From Acidisarcina sp. (lineage in GTDB: Bacteria > Acidobacteriota > Blastocatellia > Pyrinomonadales > Pyrinomonadaceae), in NCBI GenBank assembly GCA_021155145.1, contig JAJNPX010000375.1, positions 1-9,024 on the forward strand: 9,024 nucleotides of DNA, read 5' to 3'. The translations under genes and the position numbers were made by a program. Position 1 is the first letter of the stretch; each line of letters opens with the position of its first letter. The notes beneath the pieces are model-generated. The model saw nothing but the letters and a program-made list of their open reading frames with translations, was not told the DNA's origin and ran no database searches. Below, piece by piece: positions 1-7,684 of the stretch.

Positions 1-490
1 TTCTTTCTATTACAACCAGAACCGGATCGAAGAACTGCAGGCGAAGGTGCAGCAATTGACGCCAAAGCCGACCCCGGAAGAGACACTTGCTCAGAAGCGC
101 GACCGCCTGATCGCCGAGGCGACCGACCTGAAACGCGCCGAATGGACCAAAGGCAATGTAAAGGACACCGAGGGCGTCACGGGAGAGGTGGTTTGGAGCG
201 ATTCAAAACAGCAGGGTTACATGACCTTTCGCGGGCTGCCGGTCAACGACGCCAATCAAGAGGCATATCAGCTCTGGATAATTGAAGATCCGAACCTCGA
301 GGCTCATCCGAAGGATGGCGGCGTATTTAATGTGACGAGCGGCGGTGAGATCGTCGTTCCGATCACGGCAAAGCTCAGAACACAAGATCCGAAGGCATTT
401 GCGGTGACCATCGAGAAACCGGGCGGCGTCGTGGTCTCCAGCCGCGAGAAGATCGCCCTGCTCGCCCCTGTGAAACCTTCGTCGGTCTAG
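1..490 (+). CDS. Anti-sigma-K factor (RskA-like), C-terminal part
   Basis: This is the C-terminal part of a membrane anti-sigma factor; the 5' end lies outside the window. The frame is open from base 2 to a TAG at 488-490, giving about 162 visible residues. A GTG at 47 could be taken as a start, but the frame continues upstream with SFYYNQNRIEELQAKV, so I treat the gene as running off the edge. The first ~45 residues are charged and heptad-like, as expected for a coiled coil just after the single membrane helix of this family. The rest matches the extracytoplasmic RskA domain: a GEVVWSDSKQQGYM strand, a GLP turn, YQLWIIEDP, a GGVFNV strand, and an ending with FAVTIEKPGGVVVSS and IALLAPV. In this family a cytoplasmic N-terminal zinc-finger or helical domain holds an ECF sigma factor and the outer domain senses or stabilises. 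That N-terminal domain and the partner sigma gene would be upstream, out of view. Family assignment is confident; the signal sensed is unknown. Confidence 0.88.
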   Translation, partial: SFYYNQNRIEELQAKVQQLTPKPTPEETLAQKRDRLIAEATDLKRAEWTKGNVKDTEGVTGEVVWSDSKQQGYMTFRGLPVNDANQEAYQLWIIEDPNLEAHPKDGGVFNVTSGGEIVVPITAKLRTQDPKAFAVTIEKPGGVVVSSREKIALLAPVKPSSV

Positions 491-540
491 CCGCGTAGAA
501 TTTAATACAAATTTTCGGACACGGGGCGAACTTCGGCTGA

Positions 541-577
541 ACGAGGCTGACCGCTCGTCCGCTTTCCTCTTTTTATT
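541..577 (+). terminator. Possible weak terminator in the 108-nt gap before the M16 gene
   Basis: ACGAG (541-545) pairs with CTCGT (554-558) around an 8-nt loop. A pyrimidine-rich tract with TTTTT at 570-574 follows about 11 nt later. The stem is only 5 bp and the T-tract is not adjacent, so this is a weak candidate for ending the anti-sigma transcript. Upstream in the same gap there is an AT-rich patch (496-515) with a TAGAAT that resembles a -10 box, but I find no convincing -35 for it. Read-through from the anti-sigma gene into the peptidase gene therefore remains possible. Confidence 0.25.
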
Positions 578-598
578 TCGACAGATCAGGAGACAGCT

Positions 599-3382
599 AT
601 GCGAATCAAGCAGGTCGTGGCAGGTTTTCTCGTGCTTGTGTTTGCGCTCGCGGTGACGGGCCTTGCACAGAAAGGCGACAAACTCCCGCCGATCAAATCA
701 AAGACATACAAATTGAAGAACGGCCTTACCGTCATTCTTCACGAAGACAGATCGACGCCGATCGTGACGGTCGGTACGTGGTATCACGTAGGTTCGAAAA
801 ATGAGGTAAAGGGCCGCACAGGTTTTGCGCACCTCTTCGAACACATGATGTTCCAGGGTTCGGCGAGCTACGACAACGACTATTTTACGCCGCTTCAGGA
901 AGCCGGAGGCATCGTCAACGGCACGACCAACCAGGACCGTACATGGTATTTCGAGACCATGCCGTCCAACTTTCTCGAACTCGCACTGTTCATGGAGGCC
1001 GATCGGCTCGGTGACCTCCTGCCCGCGATGACGCAGGAAAAGCTCGATAACCAGCGCGACGTTGTGAAGAACGAGCGCCGCCAGCGCGTCGATAACGTGC
1101 CGTACGGCACCGCGTTCGAAAAGATCGGGCGGATAATGTACCCGTTGCCGCACCCGTACAACTGGACGACGATCGGTTCGCTCGAAGACCTGCAGGCCGC
1201 GTCGCTCGAGGATGTGAAGTCTTTCTTTCGCCAGTACTACGTTCCGAATAATACGTTCCTGGTCGTCTCGGGCGACCTCGACGAAAAGCAAGCCCGCGGC
1301 TGGATCGAGAAATATTTTGGGCCGATCGCCACCGGCGGTGAGATAAACCGCCCGAAGCCGGCGATGCCAAAGCTCGATAAAGAGATCCGCGAAACGGTCG
1401 AGGACAGCGTACCGCTAGCGCGTCGCTATTTTGTATGGCACGGCGTTCCGGCCTATCACAAGGACGAGGCTGCTCTCGACATACTGAGCTTTATCCTCTC
1501 GCAGGGCCGCACTTCCCGGCTCCAAGGCAATCTCCTTTACGGAAAAGAACTTGTTCAGCAGATCGGCTCCAACAACGGGACGAACGAGGTGGGCGGACTG
1601 TTCCAGGTCGTTGCGACGGCAAGGCCCGGGAAGTCGCTCGACGAGATCGAACGTGAGGTGGACGCCGAGATCGCCCGGATCAAGGCTGCCCCGCCGACCG
1701 CCGACGAGATGTCGCGTGCGCTCAACAGCATCGAATCATCGACCATCAACGGGCTTCAGACCGTGCTCGGGAAAGCCGGACAGCTCACCAGCTATGCCGG
1801 TTATCTAGGCCAGGCTGACTGGTTTCAGAAAGATCTCGACCGCTACCGCACGGTGACCGCAGCCGATGTTCAGCGTGTTGCGAACGCCTATCTTGGCGCA
1901 AACCGGCTCGTTATGTCATACGTTCCGCGCACGGGCCAGGTCGCGCGCGGAGCCCGTGAGGCGGACAGGTCCACATCAGTAAAGTCTGAGAAGAAAGACC
2001 AAGCTAAGATCGACGCGCAGGCCGCAAAGCTGCCCAAGCCGGGCCCCAATCCGAAATTTGCACTTCCGCCGATCGAGAAGACCAAGCTGGCCAACGGCCT
2101 CGAGGTTTGGATGGTCGAGCAGCGTGAGCTTCCGATAGTATCGATGAACCTCGTGCTCAAGACCGGCCAGACCAACGAGCCTGCGGGCAAGACGGGCGTT
2201 GCAAACATGGCCTCATCGCTCTTGAACGACGGGACGAAGAGCCGTTCGGCCGAAGATATCGCAAATCAGCTTCAGTCGATCGGTGCGAATGTAAACGCCG
2301 GATCCGGCTGGGATTCGACCAATGTATCGCTCTCGACCCTGACCAAGAATCTCGACAAGGCGCTCGAGATATATGCGGACATCGTTCAGAATCCGGCGTT
2401 CCCGGCTTCGGAGCTCGACAGTCTGAAGAACCGCTCGCTCATCGGGCTTCGCCAGCAGCGGTCGAACGCCAACGCGATAGCCAACAATGTATTCAACAAG
2501 GTGCTCTACGGCGATCATCCCTACGGCCGCGACAATAACGAGGCGACGATCAAGGCGATCTCACGCGAGGACGTCGTGAATTTTTACGAAGCGAATTACC
2601 GCCCGAACAACGGCACACTGATCGTGGTCGGGAGCTTTGATAAAAAGGCCCTCAAGACCAAGCTCGAACAGGCGTTCGGCGGCTGGAAGGCCGGTGACGT
2701 GAGCGCCGCTTCGATCCCGGCACCAAAGATGGCGTCGGAGCCGGGCATTTACATTGTCGATCGGCCGGGATCTGCGCAGTCGGTGGTCTCGATCGGGCAG
2801 ATCGGGGTCGACCGGATGAATCCCGACTTTCACTCGATACAGGTCATGAACGCGATCCTCGGCGGCGGCATCACATCGCGGATCAGCATGAACCTCCGCG
2901 AAGACAAGGGCTATACCTACGGTGCCAACAGCGGCTGGCAGTTTCGCCGCGGCCCCGGCCCTTTTCGTGCCGGCGGCGATATACAGACGGCCGTGACGAA
3001 GGAAGCCGTGATCGAGTTTATGAAGGAACTCAACGGCATACGAGGAGGCATTCCGATAACACAGCGTGAGCTCGAATATAATAAGCAGAGCATCATCCGG
3101 CGGTTCCCTGCCGGTTTCGAGACCATCGGAGCGATCTCCAATCAGCTTTCGAACCTCGTCGTCTATGGCCTGCCCGACAGCTACTTTAACGATTACATTT
3201 CGAAGATCGACTCGGTAACGCTCGACGACGTCAATCGCGTTGCCAGGTCCTATCTGGACCCGGACCGGATGGTGATCGTGATAGTCGGCGACCGCAAGGT
3301 GATCGAGCCCGGGCTGAAGTCGATACCGACCTGGGGAACTGCGGTTCACATCCTCGATACAGAAGGAAAGCAGGTCGAATAG
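599..3382 (+). CDS. Secreted M16 family zinc metallopeptidase, two-module (insulinase/pitrilysin type)
   Basis: This 927-residue exported zinc endopeptidase probably degrades peptides outside the cytoplasm. Residues 1-24 form a signal peptide (MRIK, then a hydrophobic stretch to GLA, cleavage likely before Gln24) with no lipobox. The N-terminal M16 module (about 35-445) has the inverted zinc motif HLFEH with His78, Glu81 and His82. The third ligand is probably Glu159 in KNERR, 77 residues after His82, as in pitrilysin. A Lys-rich linker (about 450-490) leads to a second M16 module (about 490-920). There the zinc-site positions read Asn536, Ser539 and Ser540, so it is not catalytic, but it keeps the Arg767/Tyr774 pair in NLREDKGYTYG that this family uses for substrate binding. 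The length fits bacterial two-domain M16 proteins. The ATG at 599 is supported by AGGAG at 588-592 with a 6-nt gap and by the signal peptide directly after it. The stop is TAG at 3380-3382. Its physiological substrate cannot be read from the sequence. Confidence 0.95.
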   Translation: MRIKQVVAGFLVLVFALAVTGLAQKGDKLPPIKSKTYKLKNGLTVILHEDRSTPIVTVGTWYHVGSKNEVKGRTGFAHLFEHMMFQGSASYDNDYFTPLQEAGGIVNGTTNQDRTWYFETMPSNFLELALFMEADRLGDLLPAMTQEKLDNQRDVVKNERRQRVDNVPYGTAFEKIGRIMYPLPHPYNWTTIGSLEDLQAASLEDVKSFFRQYYVPNNTFLVVSGDLDEKQARGWIEKYFGPIATGGEINRPKPAMPKLDKEIRETVEDSVPLARRYFVWHGVPAYHKDEAALDILSFILSQGRTSRLQGNLLYGKELVQQIGSNNGTNEVGGLFQVVATARPGKSLDEIEREVDAEIARIKAAPPTADEMSRALNSIESSTINGLQTVLGKAGQLTSYAGYLGQADWFQKDLDRYRTVTAADVQRVANAYLGANRLVMSYVPRTGQVARGAREADRSTSVKSEKKDQAKIDAQAAKLPKPGPNPKFALPPIEKTKLANGLEVWMVEQRELPIVSMNLVLKTGQTNEPAGKTGVANMASSLLNDGTKSRSAEDIANQLQSIGANVNAGSGWDSTNVSLSTLTKNLDKALEIYADIVQNPAFPASELDSLKNRSLIGLRQQRSNANAIANNVFNKVLYGDHPYGRDNNEATIKAISREDVVNFYEANYRPNNGTLIVVGSFDKKALKTKLEQAFGGWKAGDVSAASIPAPKMASEPGIYIVDRPGSAQSVVSIGQIGVDRMNPDFHSIQVMNAILGGGITSRISMNLREDKGYTYGANSGWQFRRGPGPFRAGGDIQTAVTKEAVIEFMKELNGIRGGIPITQRELEYNKQSIIRRFPAGFETIGAISNQLSNLVVYGLPDSYFNDYISKIDSVTLDDVNRVARSYLDPDRMVIVIVGDRKVIEPGLKSIPTWGTAVHILDTEGKQVE

Positions 3383-3396
3383 CACGCGGTAACACA

Positions 3397-3440
3397 GAAA
3401 AAGCAGAGTGTCGTCTCTCGGCACTCTGCTCTTTCATTTT
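3397..3440. terminator. Bidirectional intrinsic terminator between convergent genes
   Basis: A perfect 9-bp inverted repeat, AGCAGAGTG (3402-3410) and CACTCTGCT (3422-3430), encloses an 11-nt loop. It extends past one mismatch through GAAA/TTTC (3397-3400 with 3432-3435). On + the stem is followed by CTTTCATTTT; on - it is followed by TTTTTCTG. It lies 14 nt after the M16 stop and 12-17 nt beyond the stop of the convergent transglutaminase-like gene, so it can serve both. The T-run is better on the - strand. Confidence 0.85.
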
Positions 3441-3451
3441 GTGAACGGAGG

Positions 3452-5425
3452 TCATTTCTTGATCAAGACCACCGGCGACTGTTCAGCATCGAGCATCTTT
3501 GAGAAAAAGTCGCGGACCTCGGAGTATCTTTCCACGGGCACGACCGAGCGGTTCAGGACGAGCGAACGGGTGAAAAACAGCTTACCTTCTTTTTGCTCGA
3601 TCGTCGTTGCGTACTTTCCAAACGGAGTAGTGATCGAAACCGGCGTCGGCATTTCATCGACCACGAAATTTGGCGGCAGATTGAAGGTGGCCTTTTCGGT
3701 GAACGAATTCGCCTCGAGCACTATCGGGTTTTTCCTTGATTTGGAGGTAAGGTAAACCGACGTGGTGCGGTTTGCGATCGCCGGTTTGAAGATCAGCAGC
3801 CGATTCTGCATCAGCTGACCGTAGGACGGGGCCGAGAATTCGACATCCAGGTCGAAGGCGGATTCGCTGTGGCGGTCGCTGGAGGAGAGCTTTTCGAGTT
3901 TTGCGCCCGTTGCGCCGCGCGTCAGCCAGCCCTCGATCGATCGACTGAAATCGTTGCTCGTAAGAGAACGCAGCATCGTGCGTGCTCCGCGTGATTCCTG
4001 GCCGCTCAGACGCTCGAGCATGATCCCCTTCACGCTGCCGTTCTCAGCTATGGTAACCTCCGTCTCTCGTCGCCAAGCGTTAAAATCGGCCGGCGTTACG
4101 GGCATCTCGATCAATCCCCCGTCACTTCCCGCGATAAGAAGCGCTTTGCTTCCCTGCAAGTAATCGGGAAGGTCGCCGACCGGCGTGAACTGATCGGTCG
4201 CGTCAAACATCAAAAGCCTGCCAAAGGCCGGATGCTCAAAGATCGTGGGCGACTTCGTCTCCGGAGAAACCTTTACGGCAATGATGCAGTGGTTGAACTG
4301 GCTTGGCGAGGCCCACTCCTTTTTTACAAAATTCGGGTCACCCGAATATATGGCCAGCGGATAGGATTCGATCCCCAGAGAACGCAGCATAGCACGCATC
4401 AGGTTGGCCTTGTCCTTACAGTCGCCATATCCTCGGTTGAGCACGGTATTTGAGGGCCGAGGCCGCATTCCGTTGCCATAGCCGACACCGATGTCGATCG
4501 AGATATATTGCAGATTCTGAACAAAGGTGCCGATCGCCTGGATCTTTTCAAGTTCCGTCTTTGCCTCAGCGGTAAGGTCGCGCGCTTTTGCCGCGACGGA
4601 ATCGTCCACGATGACCTGCGGATCGTGCAGATCTGAGGTCCAACGGGAAACCTCCGCCCAGTTTGCAAATGAACGGGTCGCCGACTGCTCGTTAGCGGGC
4701 GGATAATAATTGACCGCCAGCATAGGCGCGAGATTAACGAACGAGGGGCTGAGGGGCTCCGCCGCTATCTCGGGAAGATCGCGCAGCTCCCACATATAAG
4801 TACTGCCGTTAACCTGCGGCGTCAGTGCCGCTCGGTTAAAGGTGATGCTGTTTGCCGTCCAGCCATTCGGGAGCGAGAGCGTGAATCTCGAAAGCAGGGT
4901 CGGAAGGTCGTCCTGAAAGCTCCATCTGTCTTGATAAAACAACGGCTTGTCGTCGGTCGTCGTCGTGTATCCGAAGACGTATCCTACGTCGGAATCATCG
5001 GAGGCATCGATCACCTTGATCCGGCCCTCGTCGTATATGTCGTCCGGGTCGGATATCCGGTCGATGATCGATTTCTTGCCATAGGCTTTCGTAGCGCCGG
5101 ACGGAGCGATCAGCCACGCCTCCATATCGCGGACCTGGCTGAACTTCGATAGATAGAAAGCGATCGCGACGGCCTCGCGACGGCCATCTTTCGTAAGGAT
5201 CCGCACGGCATTGCGCTCGACCGTGACGAGCTTGCCGCTGCTTTCGAGAGTTACATGCTGCTCCCTGTGCAGCACAACGGCCCTGACCGCAGATTCAGTG
5301 CCGGCGGGCCGTGTCTGCGCGGCCTGCCTAAGCCAGGCGGGTGCTTCGTCGCCGGCAAAGACCGATAGCTGAATGAACAAAAGTGAGAATATCAACGCCG
5401 CAAACCGAAAAAGAAATATGTACAT
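3452..5425 (-). CDS. Exported DUF3857 / transglutaminase-like protein with intact catalytic triad
   Basis: This 657-residue exported protein is the second gene of a two-gene operon. A signal peptide covers residues 1-24 (hydrophobic core LIFSLLFIQLSV, cleavage likely after VFA). Residues ~50-230 match the beta-rich DUF3857 domain. Residues ~275-415 are a transglutaminase-like papain-fold domain with a recognisable triad: Cys336 in GYGDCKDKANL, His379 in QFNHCIIAVKV and Asp408 in LLMFDATD. About 240 beta-rich residues follow with no family I can name with certainty. The fold supports an acyl-transfer or cysteine peptidase/amidase reaction on an envelope substrate, but the actual reaction is unknown. 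The ATG (5423-5425) is supported by AGGAG at 5434-5438 with 8 nt between and by the signal peptide. It begins 22 nt after the stop of the preceding gene, so the two are almost certainly co-transcribed. The stop codon is at 3452-3454, just before the shared terminator. Confidence 0.92.
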   Translation of the reverse strand: MYIFLFRFAALIFSLLFIQLSVFAGDEAPAWLRQAAQTRPAGTESAVRAVVLHREQHVTLESSGKLVTVERNAVRILTKDGRREAVAIAFYLSKFSQVRDMEAWLIAPSGATKAYGKKSIIDRISDPDDIYDEGRIKVIDASDDSDVGYVFGYTTTTDDKPLFYQDRWSFQDDLPTLLSRFTLSLPNGWTANSITFNRAALTPQVNGSTYMWELRDLPEIAAEPLSPSFVNLAPMLAVNYYPPANEQSATRSFANWAEVSRWTSDLHDPQVIVDDSVAAKARDLTAEAKTELEKIQAIGTFVQNLQYISIDIGVGYGNGMRPRPSNTVLNRGYGDCKDKANLMRAMLRSLGIESYPLAIYSGDPNFVKKEWASPSQFNHCIIAVKVSPETKSPTIFEHPAFGRLLMFDATDQFTPVGDLPDYLQGSKALLIAGSDGGLIEMPVTPADFNAWRRETEVTIAENGSVKGIMLERLSGQESRGARTMLRSLTSNDFSRSIEGWLTRGATGAKLEKLSSSDRHSESAFDLDVEFSAPSYGQLMQNRLLIFKPAIANRTTSVYLTSKSRKNPIVLEANSFTEKATFNLPPNFVVDEMPTPVSITTPFGKYATTIEQKEGKLFFTRSLVLNRSVVPVERYSEVRDFFSKMLDAEQSPVVLIKK

Positions 5426-5447
5426 TCCAGTTACTCCTAGGGCTCTG

Positions 5448-7463
5448 CTAATTGGACTTCAAAGAGATCGTATGGGAATCGATCTTGTGAAACCCATCCC
5501 AAAGATTCTTAAGAGGCTGATAGGATTTTGCCGGGAACAGGATCTTGCTATTTCCGCCGAAATAGAACTTTCGGTCGAGGAGAAGCTTGTTATTTGCCCG
5601 GTCGAGGCTGAGCTTTACATCCAGCAGCCCTATTTTTCCGGGGTCGCTGAGAGGCGAGGGGGCGTCGGCGTTGTCCAGTTCGAAACCTTTCGGCAGCGTG
5701 ATCTGGACGTCATCATGTTCAGACCACGGGTAGCGAAAATAGACATCGTACTTACGGGTCGAACTCGAAAATACCGGATTGTTCCCGTACTCGAAAAAGC
5801 TGGGCTGCAGGAACAGACGCTTACCTGTCTTTTGCGCATAGCTGGGAATTCGTATCCGGTAGCGCTGGATGATCGGCTTGGAATGATCGGTCACATTCTC
5901 GATGGTGATGCCGGACACCTCGGCGGTGCTTACCCTCCGCTTAAGATCTTCCTTGAGGTCCTCTTCGAGCTTCGACGGGGATTCGTCGTACTTGTCCAAG
6001 CGATAACTCAATGCCATCTGCCCTGTCAGCTCTTCCGTTACGTCGCCCTCGAGGGTGCCGTCATCCGATAGCGTGAAACGTCCCGAGCGTTTTACCCTCG
6101 TCCGATCGTGCTGGGTAAGCGGGGTTTCGATCCATTGGATCGTCTTTTCACCGACAAGGAGCGCCCATGTATCTTCCTCATACCAGGCGAGCATCCCATA
6201 CGGAAGAAACTTAAGCCCCGGATTAAAGAGCCTAGGTTCGGTCCCGACCCGTACGGCTACGGCCGCCAGATGAATGAAGTTTTCGTTCGTCATGTTGGGA
6301 TTGAAGAACATCTTGCTGCGATCGCTTGTAAGGGCGACCGTCACGTCCATCCCAAGCGACGCGGCCATCGAGCCGAAAAGCATGTCGATATAGGCAGCGC
6401 TTCCCATTTTTCGTTTAAGGACATCGTTGAGCGACGAGATCTTTGGAAGCTTTCGCCTCTCCTCGTCGGTCAATGTAGGATCGAACGTGGTATTGCGGAT
6501 CTCGTTCTGAACGAAATCATAGATCTTCCTGAGCTTGCCTTCATCCGACGTTTCACCGGCGGTCACCTCTAAGGCGGCTTTCGCAATGTCTTTGCCGCCC
6601 TTCAACATAAACTCAGCCCACCTGGCGTTCTGGGCAGCAACAGCGGCCCAATACGTTCTCGGATTACTCGGGTCCTTTACAACAAAGGATATGCTGAACG
6701 CGGAGACATCGGTCAGGGCCATGCCCGACGAAGTTAAGAGAATCCAGGGGCGGACCGAATCCTCGGGAGGCATCCTGGGCTCATCCTTGAACGACGGGAC
6801 GTTCGTCCGCTTTGCGATCCAGTATCCGTTCTCGTGCTTTTCAAACTTGACCCCGGTTAGGTTATACGGCTGATAGTTGGGTTCGCGCTTGTTGTACGGC
6901 TTATAGTAATAAGTAAGGCTCTGAACCGGCACATCCCGCTGAAGAGCCAATCGCATGCCGGCCGCCCCATTGTCGTCGATCGACTCCCGGTAACGGTACT
7001 CGACAATCACGCCCGGTTCGATATTCGGAACAGCAAAAGATTTGGCCTTCAGTTTTAACCCGCCGACCTTCACGATCTCACGGTCGAAAATATCCTTTTC
7101 CGTGACCTCGACCGAAGTTCCATCGGCCCTTACGACGCGAGCCGTGAGGTCCTTGATCTTCGTGCCGCGGAGGTACGGTATATCGAATTTGCTATATTTT
7201 TCGCGGCCTCGCTCTGTAAAGACCTTTACGCGAACGTAATGGCGCATTGAGAGGTCGTTTCTGGAGCTGTCATCGATCCATACGTCCCAAAAAAGGGCTT
7301 CGGCATCGGCATCCTTTTCCGCAACGGGCGACTCGAGCTGTAGTTCTTCAGGGGTAACGGGCCGCCAGGTCTTATCCTGGCCGAATGTGGTGAAAGAAAG
7401 GGCTGCGAACGCGCAAAAAAGCCAAAGCACCGAAAACGGCTTGGCAAGGGAGGTCTTAAACAT
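5448..7463 (-). CDS. Exported DUF3857 protein with degenerate transglutaminase-like domain
   Basis: This 671-residue exported protein is the first gene of the operon. A signal peptide covers about residues 1-28 (cleavage near TTFG/Q); Cys17 lies inside it but has no lipobox, so it is not a lipoprotein. Residues ~60-230 match the DUF3857 beta domain (IEPGVIVEYRYRE is characteristic). Residues ~300-430 align with a transglutaminase-like core, but key residues are missing. The Cys motif reads MGSAAYIDMLFGSMAASLGM, with Ala356 where Cys is expected. The His is kept (His398 in ENFIHLAAVAV), and the Asp position reads Asn414 in LFNPGLKFLPYGML. The domain is therefore probably non-catalytic and may bind a ligand or partner. 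A beta-rich C-terminal part of about 230 residues follows. The ATG at 7461-7463 has GAGGAG at 7467-7472 just upstream, a rather short spacing. No better start is visible and the signal peptide begins there. The stop is at 5448-5450. Confidence 0.9.
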   Translation of the reverse strand: MFKTSLAKPFSVLWLFCAFAALSFTTFGQDKTWRPVTPEELQLESPVAEKDADAEALFWDVWIDDSSRNDLSMRHYVRVKVFTERGREKYSKFDIPYLRGTKIKDLTARVVRADGTSVEVTEKDIFDREIVKVGGLKLKAKSFAVPNIEPGVIVEYRYRESIDDNGAAGMRLALQRDVPVQSLTYYYKPYNKREPNYQPYNLTGVKFEKHENGYWIAKRTNVPSFKDEPRMPPEDSVRPWILLTSSGMALTDVSAFSISFVVKDPSNPRTYWAAVAAQNARWAEFMLKGGKDIAKAALEVTAGETSDEGKLRKIYDFVQNEIRNTTFDPTLTDEERRKLPKISSLNDVLKRKMGSAAYIDMLFGSMAASLGMDVTVALTSDRSKMFFNPNMTNENFIHLAAVAVRVGTEPRLFNPGLKFLPYGMLAWYEEDTWALLVGEKTIQWIETPLTQHDRTRVKRSGRFTLSDDGTLEGDVTEELTGQMALSYRLDKYDESPSKLEEDLKEDLKRRVSTAEVSGITIENVTDHSKPIIQRYRIRIPSYAQKTGKRLFLQPSFFEYGNNPVFSSSTRKYDVYFRYPWSEHDDVQITLPKGFELDNADAPSPLSDPGKIGLLDVKLSLDRANNKLLLDRKFYFGGNSKILFPAKSYQPLKNLWDGFHKIDSHTISLKSN

Positions 7464-7572
7464 AATCTCCTCGAAATAAGGGGCCGCAGGTATGCGGGGT
7501 TTAACTTCGGTTTACGCGCCCGGGTTGCCAGCGCGATTCGGATGTAACGGTGATCAGCAAGTGAACGTTGGA

Positions 7573-7601
7573 AATATAATAGATAAAGAAATCGAAATCA
7601 A
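7573..7601 (-). promoter_or_regulatory. Sigma70-type promoter of the DUF3857/transglutaminase operon
   Basis: On the - strand, TTGATT (7601-7596) and TATATT (7578-7573) are separated by exactly 17 nt. The matches to consensus are 4 of 6 and 5 of 6. Transcription would start near 7566 and give a leader of about 100 nt. That leader can form two short hairpins, CGCGC/GCGCG at 7515-7535 and CCGCA/TGCGG at 7484-7497, the latter shortly upstream of the ribosome binding site. No operator repeat is evident. Confidence 0.65.
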
Positions 7602-7617
7602 GATATTTTTCCGAAAA

Positions 7618-7644
7618 TTGGTATGCCCTGCGGTGTGGTATAAT
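7618..7644 (+). promoter_or_regulatory. Extended -10 promoter of the aldolase gene
   Basis: A perfect TATAAT at 7639-7644 is preceded by TGG (7636-7638), giving a full extended -10 element (TGnTATAAT). The best -35 is TTGGTA (7618-7623), a 4 of 6 match with a short 15-nt spacer, which an extended -10 can tolerate. Transcription would start near 7651, leaving a leader of about 34 nt that contains AGGAG at 7673-7677. Confidence 0.75.
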
Positions 7645-7684
7645 TCGCCAAAACTTTTATTAATTAGAACTTAGGAGCCTAAAA

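Noticed and set aside
47..490. GTG at 47 as the start of the anti-sigma gene
   Set aside because: The frame is open to the window edge and the upstream residues continue a coiled-coil-like segment typical of the region after the membrane helix. There is no ribosome binding site at a suitable distance.
535..550. Direct repeat GGCTGA-ACGA-GGCTGA before the M16 gene as an operator
   Set aside because: Two 6-nt copies in GC-rich DNA are expected by chance, and they are not placed relative to a convincing promoter.
2561..3424. A 287-codon open frame on - within the M16 gene
   Set aside because: It is antisense to the conserved second M16 module, with composition typical of a shadow frame, and it crosses the terminator stem-loop.
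5373..6071. A 232-codon open frame on + across the junction of the two transglutaminase-like genes
   Set aside because: It is antisense to two genes with signal peptides and clear domains, and its protein shows no family features. It is a shadow of GC-biased codon use.
7410..7415. Cys17 of the degenerate transglutaminase-like protein as a lipoprotein attachment site
   Set aside because: The residues before it (LWLF) do not form a lipobox, and a normal signal peptidase site follows near residue 28.
7575..7580. A second TATAAT on + as an extra aldolase promoter
   Set aside because: There is no matching -35 at the right distance on +. The same bases are better explained as part of the -10 box of the - strand promoter, whose -35 is correctly spaced.
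7492..7674. A 60-codon frame on + in the divergent gap
   Set aside because: It runs across both predicted promoters, has unlikely composition and no recognisable protein features, and would end just before the aldolase ribosome binding site.
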